Assembly: GCA_025936675.1 (NCBI GenBank)
Contig: JAICSX010000037.1
Span: 1 to 23,224 of the forward strand
Reading direction: 5' to 3'
DNA: 23,224 nt
DNA from: Sphingomonas sp.
GTDB lineage: Bacteria; Pseudomonadota; Alphaproteobacteria; Sphingomonadales; Sphingomonadaceae
Shown here: in pieces, positions 1-8,181 of the stretch
Layout: every line of letters starts with the position of its first letter
Position numbering within the stretch: position 1 is the first letter of the stretch
Program-made: the position numbers and the translations under genes
Notes under the pieces: model-generated
Database searches by the model: none
What the model was told of the DNA's origin: nothing
What the model saw: the letters and a program-made list of their open reading frames with translations, nothing else

Positions 1-90
1 CCACGCACCAGTTCGGGCAAGCTGTCGCGGACCAAGGCGCGTAACCTCTATTTGTCGGGTGAGATCCAGCCCTACGACATCGCCGCCTAA
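1..90 (+). CDS. C-terminus of an adenylate-forming ligase (fatty acyl-AMP/CoA ligase-like), partial
   Basis: The window opens inside a gene; only the last 29 codons and the TAA stop are present. The residues PRTSSGKLSR match the A10 motif of the ANL adenylating superfamily, whose lysine contacts the acyl-adenylate during activation of a carboxylate with ATP. The tail NLYLSGEI resembles fatty acyl-AMP ligases of alphaproteobacteria, so activation of a fatty acid is the most likely role, but the substrate cannot be read from so little sequence. The A10 lysine is present, so the end of the protein looks intact. The gene downstream on the same strand is a PilZ protein with its own ribosome binding site 119 bp away. 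FAAL rather than acyl-CoA synthetase is a guess. Confidence 0.65.
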   Translation, partial: PRTSSGKLSRTKARNLYLSGEIQPYDIAA

Positions 91-208
91 GGTCGATTTC
101 CAGGTCTTAACCTGGATCAGACGTGCGAGCCTAACCACCTAATTTCTACCATTAAATATCTATTTACGCTGCTGTCCTATGTTCGCCGCGCATGTGGGGA
201 GTTGCGTC

Positions 209-475
209 ATGACGCGCGTTCAGGGTTGGTTGCACCGCAAAGACCGCTATCCCGTCTCGATCGACGCGACCGTGCATCGCTCCGACGGCACGAAGGCGCT
301 GGCGAAGCTCACCAACTTCTCCGACGAGGGCTGCCGCATCGAAGCGACCGACGAATTTCGCGTCGGCGAAAAGCTTCAGATCGCGATCCCGCGCATGGGC
401 CATGTGAAGGCGCAGGTACGCTGGTCTTACCCCGGCAACGCCGGAGCGAAATTCCTAATCGAAAGCGACTTCTGA
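209..475 (+). CDS. Small single-domain PilZ protein
   Basis: This 88-residue protein is a stand-alone PilZ domain, a family that usually binds cyclic di-GMP. The second motif (D/N)xSxxG is clear as N36-F-S38-D-E-G41. The arginine motif near the N-terminus is R10-K-D-R13, one residue shorter than the usual RxxxR, so binding may be altered. There is no signal peptide or membrane segment, which suggests a cytoplasmic effector. The start at 209 is preferred over the ATG at 179 because GGGGAG lies seven bases upstream and the extra ten residues are outside the domain. It converges on the cytochrome b561 gene 41 bp away. Its partner and output are unknown; no diguanylate cyclase is nearby. Confidence 0.8.
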   Translation: MTRVQGWLHRKDRYPVSIDATVHRSDGTKALAKLTNFSDEGCRIEATDEFRVGEKLQIAIPRMGHVKAQVRWSYPGNAGAKFLIESDF

Positions 476-516
476 TCGCAGGCTGTCAATTGCAGCGGTG
501 AGCCACTGACCCGTGC

Positions 517-1116
517 TCAGGCGGGCCGCTCGCTCTTCCGCGCCGGCGGGAACATGCGCCCGAGCACGCGATCGTGCAGCCGATAGTGATGGTAAAGCGC
601 CGCCAGGGCGTGGCCGAATGCAATAATGACGATCGCCCAGCCGATCTTCTCGTGGAACTCGGAAAGCAGATGCCGCGTCGGACGCGCAAGCGCTCCATAG
701 GGCCCGGGAATTCCGAACAGGCCGAAGAAGCCGACTTCATGCCCTTGCGCCCAGCGCCAGGTGAAGCCGAGGCCCGCCTGCACGACCAGCAGCGCGTAAA
801 GCAAATAGTGCACGGCCTTCGACGCGAGCTTGACCCAGCCGCTGACGATCGCTGAGCGCTGGTGACCTGGAATGAGGCGCCAGATGATCCGCGCGATCAC
901 GACCGCGGTAAGGAGCACTCCCAGCGACACGTGCACGCTCTGCAGATTCTCGCGCGTGTCCCGCGAAAAATCGTCCCACGTCACAGCTAGCGCGAACTGT
1001 ACGACGACCAGCACCGCCGTCAGCCAGTGGAGCGTGATCGCAACATTGTCGTAATTCGTCTTGTCGTCGCCGGCAGCGATACGCGTGGCGGTGTCAAATG
1101 CGTTGGCGTCGTTCAT
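517..1116 (-). CDS. Cytochrome b561 (CybB-type diheme membrane protein)
   Basis: This is a 199-residue integral membrane protein of the prokaryotic cytochrome b561 family, which carries two b hemes and passes electrons between quinol and periplasmic acceptors. Four hydrophobic segments are visible, at about residues 30-46, 60-82, 100-120 and 156-175. Candidate heme-ligand histidines lie in LHW (H30), VHVSLG (H62), VHYLLY (H103) and the last segment (H155 in FHEKIGW, H169). The start at 1116 is chosen over the upstream in-frame codon at 1200 because AGCGGAG lies five bases upstream and the 28-residue extension has no family character. It is divergent from the amidotransferase gene, sharing a 171-bp intergenic region. 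The redox partner is not evident. Confidence 0.88.
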   Translation of the reverse strand: MNDANAFDTATRIAAGDDKTNYDNVAITLHWLTAVLVVVQFALAVTWDDFSRDTRENLQSVHVSLGVLLTAVVIARIIWRLIPGHQRSAIVSGWVKLASKAVHYLLYALLVVQAGLGFTWRWAQGHEVGFFGLFGIPGPYGALARPTRHLLSEFHEKIGWAIVIIAFGHALAALYHHYRLHDRVLGRMFPPARKSERPA

Positions 1117-1287
1117 TACGGCTCCGCTAGGGGTGAGAAGCTGCAATCCAGCTGAACGGGCTAAGTTCCGACTGCCGGCCGGTGTCCGCAGAAGCAGCAT
1201 TGGCTATGCTCGGTTTAATCAAGCTGTTAGGTATTTGTCACGGTGGCCCGTGCACCCGAGGGAGCATAGCTCCGGAGCGAACTCAAC

Positions 1288-3177
1288 ATGTGCGGCATTT
1301 TTGGAGCAATCGGCCGCAAGCTGGACCAGCCGGCCATCAACGACGTCCTAGCGGCGCTCGCTCACCGCGGGCCCGATGGGCGCGGCCTCTTCGAGGACGC
1401 GGACGCGCAGGTCACTTTCGCTCACACCAGGCTCGCGGTCATCGATCTCGAGACCGGCGCACAGCCGATGGAGAGCGAGGACGGCGATCTCATCCTTTGC
1501 GCCAATGGCGAAATCTACGACTTCGAGCGGATCCGGACTTCCCTCGAGGCGAAGGGCCATCGCTTCCGCACCAAGAGCGATTCCGAAATCATCCTTCATC
1601 TGTACCGGGAATACGGTCTCAAATGCTTCGAGCATTTGAGGGGCGAATTCGCCTTCCTGCTTTACGACAAGACGCGCCGCCAACTGACCGCGGCGCGCGA
1701 CCGCTTCGGGATCAAGCCGCTCTACTTCGCCCGGACCGGTAAAGGCTTTGTGTTCGCCTCCGAGATGAAAGCCATTTTCGCCAGCGGCTTGGTCGAACCA
1801 AAGCTCGATGTGACGGCCCTAGATCCCTTCCGCAACGGCGAGGCTCGGCGCTTTCCGTTCGAGGGTATCGAACATGTGGCGCCCGGCTGCTTCATGACGG
1901 TCGAGCTCGACACGCTCGATTCCAGCATGACCCGCTACTGGTCTCCGGAAATCGCCGAGCTGCCTTCAGACGCTGCTCCCGAAGCAGAACAGGCCGCTTC
2001 GATCGTCCTTGGGGAGCTCGAAGAAGCCGTGCGCCTCCGCCTTCGCGCCGACGTTCCGGTTGGTCTATACCTCAGCGGGGGCGTCGATTCCTCTTTCATC
2101 GGCGCGATGATGGAGCGCAACCGAAGCACGCCCCTGCACTCCTTCTCAATTGCCTTTACAGGCAGCCAACGCGACGAGCAGGCATTCGCCCGCCGCGCGG
2201 CCGATTTCCTCGGCACCGAGCATCACGAGTTGGCGGTCGGCCGGGCCGAGCTCTGGAAGCATCTCGAGGAAAGCCTGTGGTTCTCCGAGCTGCCGTTCGT
2301 CACGCTTGCGCCGGTCGGCAAGTTCCTGCTCTCCGAAGAGGCGCGCAAGTTCGTGACGGTTGTGCTCACCGGCGAAGGCGCGGACGAGGTTTTCCTCGGT
2401 TATCGCGGCTATTTCCAGAAGGCGCTCAGTGGAGCGCCCTCCGCGTCCGACACGTCATCCCTGCGCCGCAAGCGGTTCAGGCTCGCAGGGCCTGGCGGAA
2501 GAGCACTCGCCAGGCTCTCGCTTCTGCTCGTCGAGAAGAAGCATCGCGCTCGGCTCAAAGCGGCTCGGTGCGCGCCCGCTCCCGAGCCCGCCGCAAACAG
2601 GCCGCTGATCAACCGCCTGCAGGAGGCGAGGATCGCGGACATGCCCTATGACATCCTCTGCTTCCTCGGCGACCGCGAGGAAATGGCGCATTCGCTCGAA
2701 GCCCGCCTGCCCTTCCTCGATCACGAGCTTTACGACGCCGCCAGGCACATCCCTGCCGCCCTGAAATTCCGCGATGGCGTGGAAAAAGCCGTGCTCCGCG
2801 ATGCCGCTCGCGGCATCCTTCCCGACGACCTCCGTCTCCGCCGCAAGGAAGGTTTCATGCGGACCAGCGGCGACGTCGATTTGTTCGGCAGGGACCGCGA
2901 GTTCACTGCCGCATTGCGCGAGCGATATTTGTCACGGGAAGCCTTCGAGCAGGCGGGCCTGTTCTCCTTCCGCGGCTACCAGGCGCTCGGGCTTCTCGCG
3001 TCGGGCCGGCTCCCAGTCCTCAGGCGCGCTCGCGGCACGGCGAACAAGGCGATCATGTTCATCATGCAGATGCACATGCTCGACCGCATGTTCGTCGCGG
3101 AGCCGCGCTGGCGGCACGCAGCGCCCCAAGGTTCGGCCCATCGCATCGATAGGGCCGTCGAGGAGCTTGCCGTTTAA
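1288..3177 (+). CDS. asnB: Glutamine-hydrolysing asparagine synthase-type amidotransferase
   Basis: This 629-residue protein has the full class II amidotransferase plus synthetase layout. The N-terminal nucleophile Cys2 (MCGIFG), R48, N73-G74-E75 and D98 build the glutaminase site. The synthetase half carries the PP-loop S263-GGVDSS, which binds ATP and activates aspartate or another carboxylate as an AMP ester. The later SLEARLPFLD block is also conserved. The reaction is glutamine- and ATP-dependent amidation. The length (about 630 rather than about 550) and the isolated position fit the large asnB paralogues that serve polysaccharide or natural-product pathways at least as well as housekeeping asparagine synthesis. 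GGAG lies upstream of the ATG, next to a small GGAGC/GCTCC hairpin at 1261-1273. Its stop overlaps that of the convergent beta-glucosidase. Confidence 0.88.
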   Translation: MCGIFGAIGRKLDQPAINDVLAALAHRGPDGRGLFEDADAQVTFAHTRLAVIDLETGAQPMESEDGDLILCANGEIYDFERIRTSLEAKGHRFRTKSDSEIILHLYREYGLKCFEHLRGEFAFLLYDKTRRQLTAARDRFGIKPLYFARTGKGFVFASEMKAIFASGLVEPKLDVTALDPFRNGEARRFPFEGIEHVAPGCFMTVELDTLDSSMTRYWSPEIAELPSDAAPEAEQAASIVLGELEEAVRLRLRADVPVGLYLSGGVDSSFIGAMMERNRSTPLHSFSIAFTGSQRDEQAFARRAADFLGTEHHELAVGRAELWKHLEESLWFSELPFVTLAPVGKFLLSEEARKFVTVVLTGEGADEVFLGYRGYFQKALSGAPSASDTSSLRRKRFRLAGPGGRALARLSLLLVEKKHRARLKAARCAPAPEPAANRPLINRLQEARIADMPYDILCFLGDREEMAHSLEARLPFLDHELYDAARHIPAALKFRDGVEKAVLRDAARGILPDDLRLRRKEGFMRTSGDVDLFGRDREFTAALRERYLSREAFEQAGLFSFRGYQALGLLASGRLPVLRRARGTANKAIMFIMQMHMLDRMFVAEPRWRHAAPQGSAHRIDRAVEELAV

Positions 3178-4607
3178 ACGACCGCGTTGCGGCGGATGAC
3201 TTCCTTGTACCAGGCAGCGCTGAGCTTGGGCGTCCGCTTCTGCGTCTTGAAATCGACGTAGTGGATCCCGAACCGCTTCGAATAGCCGTCGGCCCATTCG
3301 AAATTGTCCATCAGGCTCCACAGGAAATAGCCCTTGAGCGGATAGCCCTCGGCGACGGCGCGATGGAACTGCGTGATGTAGTTCCTGAGGTACATGACGC
3401 GGTCGGGGTCATCGACGCGACCGTTGTTCATCGGATCGTCGGCCGAAGCGCCATTCTCCGAGATGTAGAGGACCTTAGGGCCCCACAATTCGCTCACCTG
3501 GCGAACGCCCCAATAGGCAACCTCGGGTCCGACGATCAGCCACGGCGACGCCATGTGCGGCGACGAGGGAATATGCGGGATGGTCGCATAGCCTTTGAGT
3601 GAATCGTCGGCGCGCGCCCATTCCGGGGCGTAGATATTGAGCGCCACGAAATCGAGCGGGCTTCCGATCGCCGCCATGTCCCCGGGCATAACCTTGGGCG
3701 CGTTGGCGCCTTCCTGCTGCAGATATTCGTCGATGTACTTGCCTTCCATGATCGCGGTCAGGAACATCGCGTTCATCTCGCGCGTCGCCTTCTTCGCCGC
3801 CGCGATATGCTCGGGCGTGTCGATCACTGGCACGTAGAAGGTCGTGTTGTCGGCGATCCCGACCTGCGTCCCCGGCTTGGCATGGGCGCGGATCGCCTGA
3901 ACGCCGAGGCCATGGGCGAGCACCCCGTGATGCCGCACCCGGTTCACCTCGGCGGGACCGAGCTTGAGGCCGGGTGCGTGAACGCCGACCTGGTGGCCGA
4001 GATCGGTGTAGCAGCGGATCTCGTTGACCGTCATGATGTGCTTCACGCGGTCGCTGATCTGCCCCGCCATATAGCCGGCATAGTCGGCATAGGCCTTCGC
4101 CGTGTCGCGGTTCTGCCAGCCTCCCGGAAGCGCCGCCGGCAGGTCCCAGTGGAACATGGTGACGTAAGGCTCGATGCCGTTCTCGAGCAAATTGTCGATC
4201 ACCCGCTTGTAATGGTCGACGCCCTTGGGGTTCGGCTGCCCTCGCCCCTCGGGGAAGATGCGCGACCAGGCGATCGACATGCGGTAGCTGGAGACGCCGA
4301 GGTTCTTCAGCAGCTGGGTATCCTCGGCGAAGCGGTGATAGCTGTCGTCGGCGACATCACCGGTGTCGCCGTTGAACGTCTTGCCGGGCGTATGGGAAAA
4401 GACGTCCCAGTTGGTGGGTCCCCGACCGTCTTCCTTCACCGCGCCTTCGATTTGATAGGAAGCGGTCGCCGTTCCCCAGCGGAAATCCTTGGGGAAGCTG
4501 AGGTCCGTGGGCTGGAGCGCGTTGGCGACCCCCGCTTTCGCAAAAGCGCCGGCGGCACCGGCGGCGCCGAGCGCCTTGCCCAATTCACGACGACTGATTC
4601 CACGCAT
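3174..4607 (-). CDS. Tat-exported GH1 family beta-glucosidase
   Basis: This 477-residue glycoside hydrolase family 1 enzyme retains beta-glycosides by a double-displacement mechanism. The nucleophile is E384 in YISENG and the acid/base is E196 in TVNEI. The usual motif is NEP, so the proline is replaced by isoleucine. The FLWSLMDNFEW block (about 428-438) that shapes the sugar site is present. The N-terminus MRGISRRELGKALGAAG followed by an Ala-rich stretch ending VANA is a twin-arginine signal, so the enzyme should fold in the cytoplasm and act in the periplasm. The start at 4607 is chosen because GAGGGG lies eight bases upstream and the Tat signal begins there. The gene converges on the amidotransferase, sharing TTAA at 3174-3177. 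Substrate (cellobiose, aryl glucoside or plant glycoside) is not determined. Confidence 0.92.
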   Translation of the reverse strand: MRGISRRELGKALGAAGAAGAFAKAGVANALQPTDLSFPKDFRWGTATASYQIEGAVKEDGRGPTNWDVFSHTPGKTFNGDTGDVADDSYHRFAEDTQLLKNLGVSSYRMSIAWSRIFPEGRGQPNPKGVDHYKRVIDNLLENGIEPYVTMFHWDLPAALPGGWQNRDTAKAYADYAGYMAGQISDRVKHIMTVNEIRCYTDLGHQVGVHAPGLKLGPAEVNRVRHHGVLAHGLGVQAIRAHAKPGTQVGIADNTTFYVPVIDTPEHIAAAKKATREMNAMFLTAIMEGKYIDEYLQQEGANAPKVMPGDMAAIGSPLDFVALNIYAPEWARADDSLKGYATIPHIPSSPHMASPWLIVGPEVAYWGVRQVSELWGPKVLYISENGASADDPMNNGRVDDPDRVMYLRNYITQFHRAVAEGYPLKGYFLWSLMDNFEWADGYSKRFGIHYVDFKTQKRTPKLSAAWYKEVIRRNAVV

Positions 4608-4730
4608 CGCCCGATCCCCTCTTCTCTCGGGACCGATGGTCAGCATGTGAGCGGGAAGAGGTCAACTGGTTGCATCGCGGCACTGCACCAGCTTACGAAA
4701 TGAGTACGCCTTACCGAGAGTTCAGGCACC

Positions 4731-4949
4731 ATGTATGCTGGTACGCCAGACAAGATCTACACTGACTTCACGCCGGGATCGACGAACTATGCGGATGAGA
4801 ACTTCGCGAACACTGTGGCACTTGCGACCATGGAAGCTTTAGGACTCAGCTTGGATCACCATGACCCTACCCTGACGACCGGCAAACAGACGCCGACAGG
4901 AGATTGGCAAACCGACGTCATTTGGACTGTGACAATCAATAGAAGATGA
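4731..4949 (+). CDS. Hypothetical protein, 72 aa, lower-GC patch
   Basis: I do not recognise this protein. It is short, soluble-looking, rich in Thr, Asp and Asn, and has no signal peptide, membrane segment or cysteine. The codon choice is visibly less GC-rich than in the enzymes on either side, which it shares with the next ORF. A weak GAGAG lies about eleven bases before the ATG. The stop codon is three bases before the next start, so the two would form one transcript, divergent from the beta-glucosidase. It could be a recently acquired gene or a remnant. Existence as a real gene is moderately likely because of the tight spacing to its neighbour. Confidence 0.45.
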   Translation: MYAGTPDKIYTDFTPGSTNYADENFANTVALATMEALGLSLDHHDPTLTTGKQTPTGDWQTDVIWTVTINRR

Positions 4950-4952
4950 GCA

Positions 4953-5462
4953 ATGGACGATTTCCAGAAGAATGCTCAAACTCCAACGTTCCTGGTTTGT
5001 GCAGCGGTGATCCTGACCTGCTTACTCAGCTTATTCGAGAGTGCCTCATTCGGAGCAGACCGGCTCACGAACTCTGTATCTAAGACCCGACCGACATTGG
5101 ACATTTGCACTCGTCATCCCGAGCTTTTCCACGTGCGTGCGCTTACCGCCAGCGAAGGCATGCGGCTCATCCGTCCGACTGGTGAAGTGCTCGCAATCCA
5201 AAGGTTTGGGAACGGCGAGGTCGTCTCGGGTGACTGCACACGCTTCATCAAGAGTTTTTCGTACGGCGTTATCTTGAGCAACGGGGCACGTTTTGCGATG
5301 AAGGACCTCGCCTTCGTCCCCGCTCCTCCTGCCGCGCCAGGCGCGGGCTTGCCACACAGCCTTTTCGTGCCGCCCCCAAACGTTAGGACCATCGCGGCCG
5401 ACAAGTTCGCTCAGGGTAAAGGCCGGACCATGGTCTACCACTTCGGCAGCGTTCTTCTGTGA
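4953..5462 (+). CDS. Hypothetical membrane-anchored or exported protein, possibly truncated by an in-frame TGA
   Basis: No family is recognised for this 169-residue ORF. Residues about 12-34 (PTFLVCAAVILTCLLSLF) form one hydrophobic helix, so the rest is probably extracytoplasmic. Two cysteines near C52 and C95 could form a disulfide there. The start lies three bases after the preceding stop, with AGAAG seven bases upstream, suggesting translational coupling with the 72-aa ORF. After the TGA at 5460-5462 the same frame runs on for 73 sense codons (see the separate entry), so the protein may be the N-terminal part of a longer one. Base composition is lower in GC than the surroundings. Confidence 0.55.
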   Translation: MDDFQKNAQTPTFLVCAAVILTCLLSLFESASFGADRLTNSVSKTRPTLDICTRHPELFHVRALTASEGMRLIRPTGEVLAIQRFGNGEVVSGDCTRFIKSFSYGVILSNGARFAMKDLAFVPAPPAAPGAGLPHSLFVPPPNVRTIAADKFAQGKGRTMVYHFGSVLL

Positions 5463-5684
5463 TCTGGCCCCACCGGTTCTGCCATCGGCACGCTTCGTTG
5501 CGCTCCGCGTGAAACATATCCCTGCACGCTAGGTGAATTGATCCTATCGTCACCGTACCGAATCCATGAGTTCGGCATCGTCCCTGCGCCCGATGCGGAG
5601 AGCAATGCCGGCTCGATATGGACGTGGATCACTATCGGCCCTCACCAAGAGGCGCTCGTGAGTTACGACACCCTTTCCAACTGA
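5463..5684 (+). pseudogene. In-frame continuation after the TGA of the 4953-5462 ORF
   Basis: Directly after the TGA, the same frame stays open for 73 codons and ends at TGA 5682-5684. The translation looks protein-like rather than random, for example LGELILSSPYRIHEFGIVPA and SIWTWITIGPHQEALVSYD. No suitable start codon with a ribosome binding site lies at its beginning. The simplest reading is that a TGG or similar codon became TGA and cut a gene of about 243 codons. Stop-codon readthrough or selenocysteine is formally possible, but no SECIS-like element was identified. Chance is also possible, because 73 open codons are not rare enough to exclude it. Confidence 0.4.
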
Positions 5685-5780
5685 TCGCACTCGGCGATTC
5701 CGCCCCGACAGGCGCTTAGGAAACTTTCTTGAGCCGCTGCCCGCGGCGTGCCAGACGCCGCTTTCGAGAGAGGGACTCGT

Positions 5781-7745
5781 ATGCGTCTTCGCCAGTTCGC
5801 CTTGTTCACCGCCGCTTGTCTGCTCGCCGCGCCGCTTTCCGCCGAGGCCCGCGTCGAGCCGGCCGTGCAGCCGGGCGGCGACATCCCCGCGCATTTCCAA
5901 CCGGTCGCCCCGATCCCCAAGGGCGGCGACATCCCGCAGACCTTCACCGCGCCGCGCGGCGAGTTCCAGTACATCCGCCGCGAAGTCAGCATCCCGATGC
6001 GCGACGGGGTGAAGCTCTACGCGGTGCTCATCATCCCGAAGCATGCCGGCAAGTTCCCGATCATGCTCGACCGCACCCCCTATTCGGCGGACAAGGGCAC
6101 GTCGCGCGGCGGCTTCGGGCCCTATCCCGAAAGCATCCTCTCGCCGCTCAATGCCGACCTTGTGCGCAACGGCTATATCGTCGCGATCGAGGACGTCCGC
6201 GGCAAGTACAAGTCGGGCGGCGAGTACGTCATGAACCGGCCTTTGAAGGGCCCGCTCAACCCGACCAACGTCGATCATTCGACCGACGCCTATGACACGA
6301 TCGACTGGCTGGTGAAGAACGTGCCGGAGAGCAACGGCCGTGTCGGTACCTTCGGCACCAGCTACGACGGCTTCACGACGCTCATGAGCCTAGTCAACCC
6401 GCATCCCGCGCTGAAGGCATCGGTGCCGATGAACCCGATGGTCGACGTGTGGAAGGGCGACGACTGGTTCCACAACGGGGCCTTCCGCGAGGAGATGATC
6501 GGCTACATCTACAGCCAGACCGGGACGAAGAAGTCGGACGAAGACTGGTTCACAAGCAATTACGACGATTACACGACCTACCTGCGCTACGGAGACGCCG
6601 CCGCCTACGGCCGCGCGATGGGGATGGAGCAGCTCCCCTTCTGGCTGAGGCTCGAGCAGCACCCCGCCTATGACGAATATTGGCAGGACCAGGCGGTCGA
6701 CAAGATTCTCGGCTCGCGGCCGCTCACGGTCCCCACTTTGTTCGTCGACGGCGAATGGGACCAGGAGGACATCTATGGCGCGCCGGCGGCGTTCAACGCG
6801 GTCAAGAACAGCGACAACGGCAATGCCCACCTCGTCCTCGGCCCCTGGTACCATGGCGAGGAGAATGGCGCGGGTACGTCGCTCGGCCCGTTCGACTGGG
6901 GTTCGGATACGGGCAAATGGTACCGCGACCATCTGATGCTGCCGTTCCTCAACGAGCATCTCAAAGGCGGTCCGCCGGCGAACATCGCGCGGGTGACGGC
7001 GTTCGAGGTCGGGCCCAACGAGTGGACGCGCCTCAACGACTGGCCCCAGGCCTGCGCCCGCGGCTGCGCGGCAAGTCTGACGCCGCTTTATCCGGCGCCG
7101 GGCCACGAGCTCGGCTTCACCGCACCCGCAGGCCGAAGCTTCGACAGCTACGTTTCGGATCCGGCGCGGCCGGTCACCTACCGGATGAGGCCCAATATCC
7201 CTCCTTATTCGTCAGGGTCGACGTGGCGGCAATGGCTGGTCGACGACCAGCGCTTCGCCGAGGCGCGGCCCGACGTCCTCACCTATGAGACCGCGCCGCT
7301 GGCGACCCCGCTGCACCTCGCCGGAACGCCGCTGGTGCACCTCGTCGCATCGACCAGCGGGAGCGACAGCGACTGGGTCGTGAAGCTGATCGACGTCTAT
7401 CCGGGGCTCGACCCGCAAAAGCCCGAGCTCGGCGGCTACGAGCTGGCGATCTCGATGGACATCATGCGCGGGCGCTACCGGACCGACCCGGCGCACCCCG
7501 CGGCGCTGACTCCGAACGAGCCGCTGACCTACGAATGGGCGCTTCCAAACGTCGATTATGTGGTCGAGCCCGGCCACCGGCTGATGGTCCAGGTCCAGTC
7601 GAGCTGGTTCCCGCTCTACGACCGCAACCCGCAGACCTTCGTGCCCAACATCTTCTTCGCCAAGCCGTCGGACTATCGTGAGGCGACGCAGAAGCTGTTC
7701 ACGGGCAAGGACGGCACTTGGGTGGGATTACCGGTCGTCCGCTGA
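5781..7745 (+). CDS. Secreted CocE/NonD family serine hydrolase (X-Pro dipeptidyl-peptidase-like)
   Basis: The 654-residue protein starts with a Sec signal peptide (MRLRQFALFTAACLLAAPLSAEA). An alpha/beta-hydrolase domain follows with the nucleophile in GTS194YDG, the candidate acid D327 in GEWDQED and the base H358 in GPWYHGE. A C-terminal jelly-roll half, typical of the S15/CocE group, covers roughly 410-650 and includes VEPGHRLMVQVQSSWFP. Relatives include cocaine esterase, glutaryl-7-ACA acylase and alpha-amino acid ester hydrolases, so it cleaves esters or amides of small acyl groups; the substrate is open. The start at 5781 has AGAGGGA upstream and begins the signal peptide. Its stop lies two bases from the 3' end of the opposing tRNA-Trp gene. 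Confidence 0.9.
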   Translation: MRLRQFALFTAACLLAAPLSAEARVEPAVQPGGDIPAHFQPVAPIPKGGDIPQTFTAPRGEFQYIRREVSIPMRDGVKLYAVLIIPKHAGKFPIMLDRTPYSADKGTSRGGFGPYPESILSPLNADLVRNGYIVAIEDVRGKYKSGGEYVMNRPLKGPLNPTNVDHSTDAYDTIDWLVKNVPESNGRVGTFGTSYDGFTTLMSLVNPHPALKASVPMNPMVDVWKGDDWFHNGAFREEMIGYIYSQTGTKKSDEDWFTSNYDDYTTYLRYGDAAAYGRAMGMEQLPFWLRLEQHPAYDEYWQDQAVDKILGSRPLTVPTLFVDGEWDQEDIYGAPAAFNAVKNSDNGNAHLVLGPWYHGEENGAGTSLGPFDWGSDTGKWYRDHLMLPFLNEHLKGGPPANIARVTAFEVGPNEWTRLNDWPQACARGCAASLTPLYPAPGHELGFTAPAGRSFDSYVSDPARPVTYRMRPNIPPYSSGSTWRQWLVDDQRFAEARPDVLTYETAPLATPLHLAGTPLVHLVASTSGSDSDWVVKLIDVYPGLDPQKPELGGYELAISMDIMRGRYRTDPAHPAALTPNEPLTYEWALPNVDYVVEPGHRLMVQVQSSWFPLYDRNPQTFVPNIFFAKPSDYREATQKLFTGKDGTWVGLPVVR

Positions 7746-7747
7746 AA

Positions 7748-7823
7748 TGGCAGGAGTGGAGGGATTCGAACCCCCGGCCCTCGGTTTTGGAGACCGATGC
7801 TCTACCAGCTGAGCTACACTCCT
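7748..7823 (-). tRNA. trnW: tRNA-Trp (anticodon CCA)
   Basis: The minus strand folds into a complete 76-nt cloverleaf: acceptor AGGAGTG/CACTCCT, D-arm GCTCAGCTGGTAGAGC, anticodon stem TCGGT/ACCGA around the loop CTCCAAA (anticodon CCA, tryptophan), and T-arm with GGTTCGAATCC. The discriminator G and the CCA end are encoded. The gene faces away from secE and converges on the hydrolase gene with a two-base gap. tRNA-Trp beside secE is a familiar neighbourhood, but the opposite orientation means the two need separate promoters in 7824-7970. Confidence 0.96.
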
Positions 7824-7903
7824 AGAGCCGCGGCTGCAGGTAGCCACGCCGTTTCCACTTCGCAACCTTGAAGACTCGCCCAAGCGCCGCTAAGTGACCC
7901 GCA

Positions 7904-7941
7904 GCCCCGCCGGCCCGACAAGGTCCGCGGGGCGCTTTTCT
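7904..7941 (+). terminator. GC-rich hairpin with short T-tract ahead of secE
   Basis: GCCCCGC (7904-7910) pairs with GCGGGGC (7927-7933), with a second inner pairing GGCC/GGTC, and TTTT follows at 7936-7939. It has intrinsic terminator shape. It lies only about 30 bases before the secE start, so a secE promoter downstream of it has little room. It is either a terminator for transcripts arriving from the hydrolase gene with an almost leaderless secE, or a structured secE leader. Confidence 0.45.
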
Positions 7942-7970
7942 ATCCGCAACTCGAGAACGAGCAGAGCAAC

Positions 7971-8168
7971 GTGGCCAAAACCTCCCCCGGCGAATTCATC
8001 CGTCAGGTCCGTGTCGAGACCAGCCGGGTCCACTGGCCGACGCGCAAGGAGACCATCGCCACCGCGATCATGGTCATCATCATGACGCTGCTGCTGGCCG
8101 TCTTCTTCTTCGGCGTCGACGCCTTCTTCAAGGTCGCGGTCACATATCTCCTGAGCTTCCTGGATTAG
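7971..8168 (+). CDS. secE: Preprotein translocase subunit SecE
   Basis: The 65-residue protein is the short, single-span SecE of the SecYEG channel in the inner membrane. The conserved amphipathic part VRVETSRVHWPTRKET (residues 13-28), with the W-P pair, precedes one transmembrane helix at about 30-52 and a short tail. The start is GTG at 7971, with a purine-rich GAGAACGAGCAGAG upstream. It sits 13 bp before nusG on the same strand, the classical secE-nusG pair, so the two are probably co-transcribed. Length and motif are normal for alphaproteobacteria. Confidence 0.95.
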   Translation: MAKTSPGEFIRQVRVETSRVHWPTRKETIATAIMVIIMTLLLAVFFFGVDAFFKVAVTYLLSFLD

Positions 8169-8181
8169 GTCACACAAACAC

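Noticed and set aside
3807..4703. 298-codon plus-strand open frame opposite the beta-glucosidase
   Set aside because: It is a shadow of the GH1 gene; low-complexity composition and no ribosome binding site of note.
7748..7823. tRNA-Trp as an attachment site for the downstream island
   Set aside because: No integrase gene and no visible duplicate of the tRNA 3' end elsewhere in the window.
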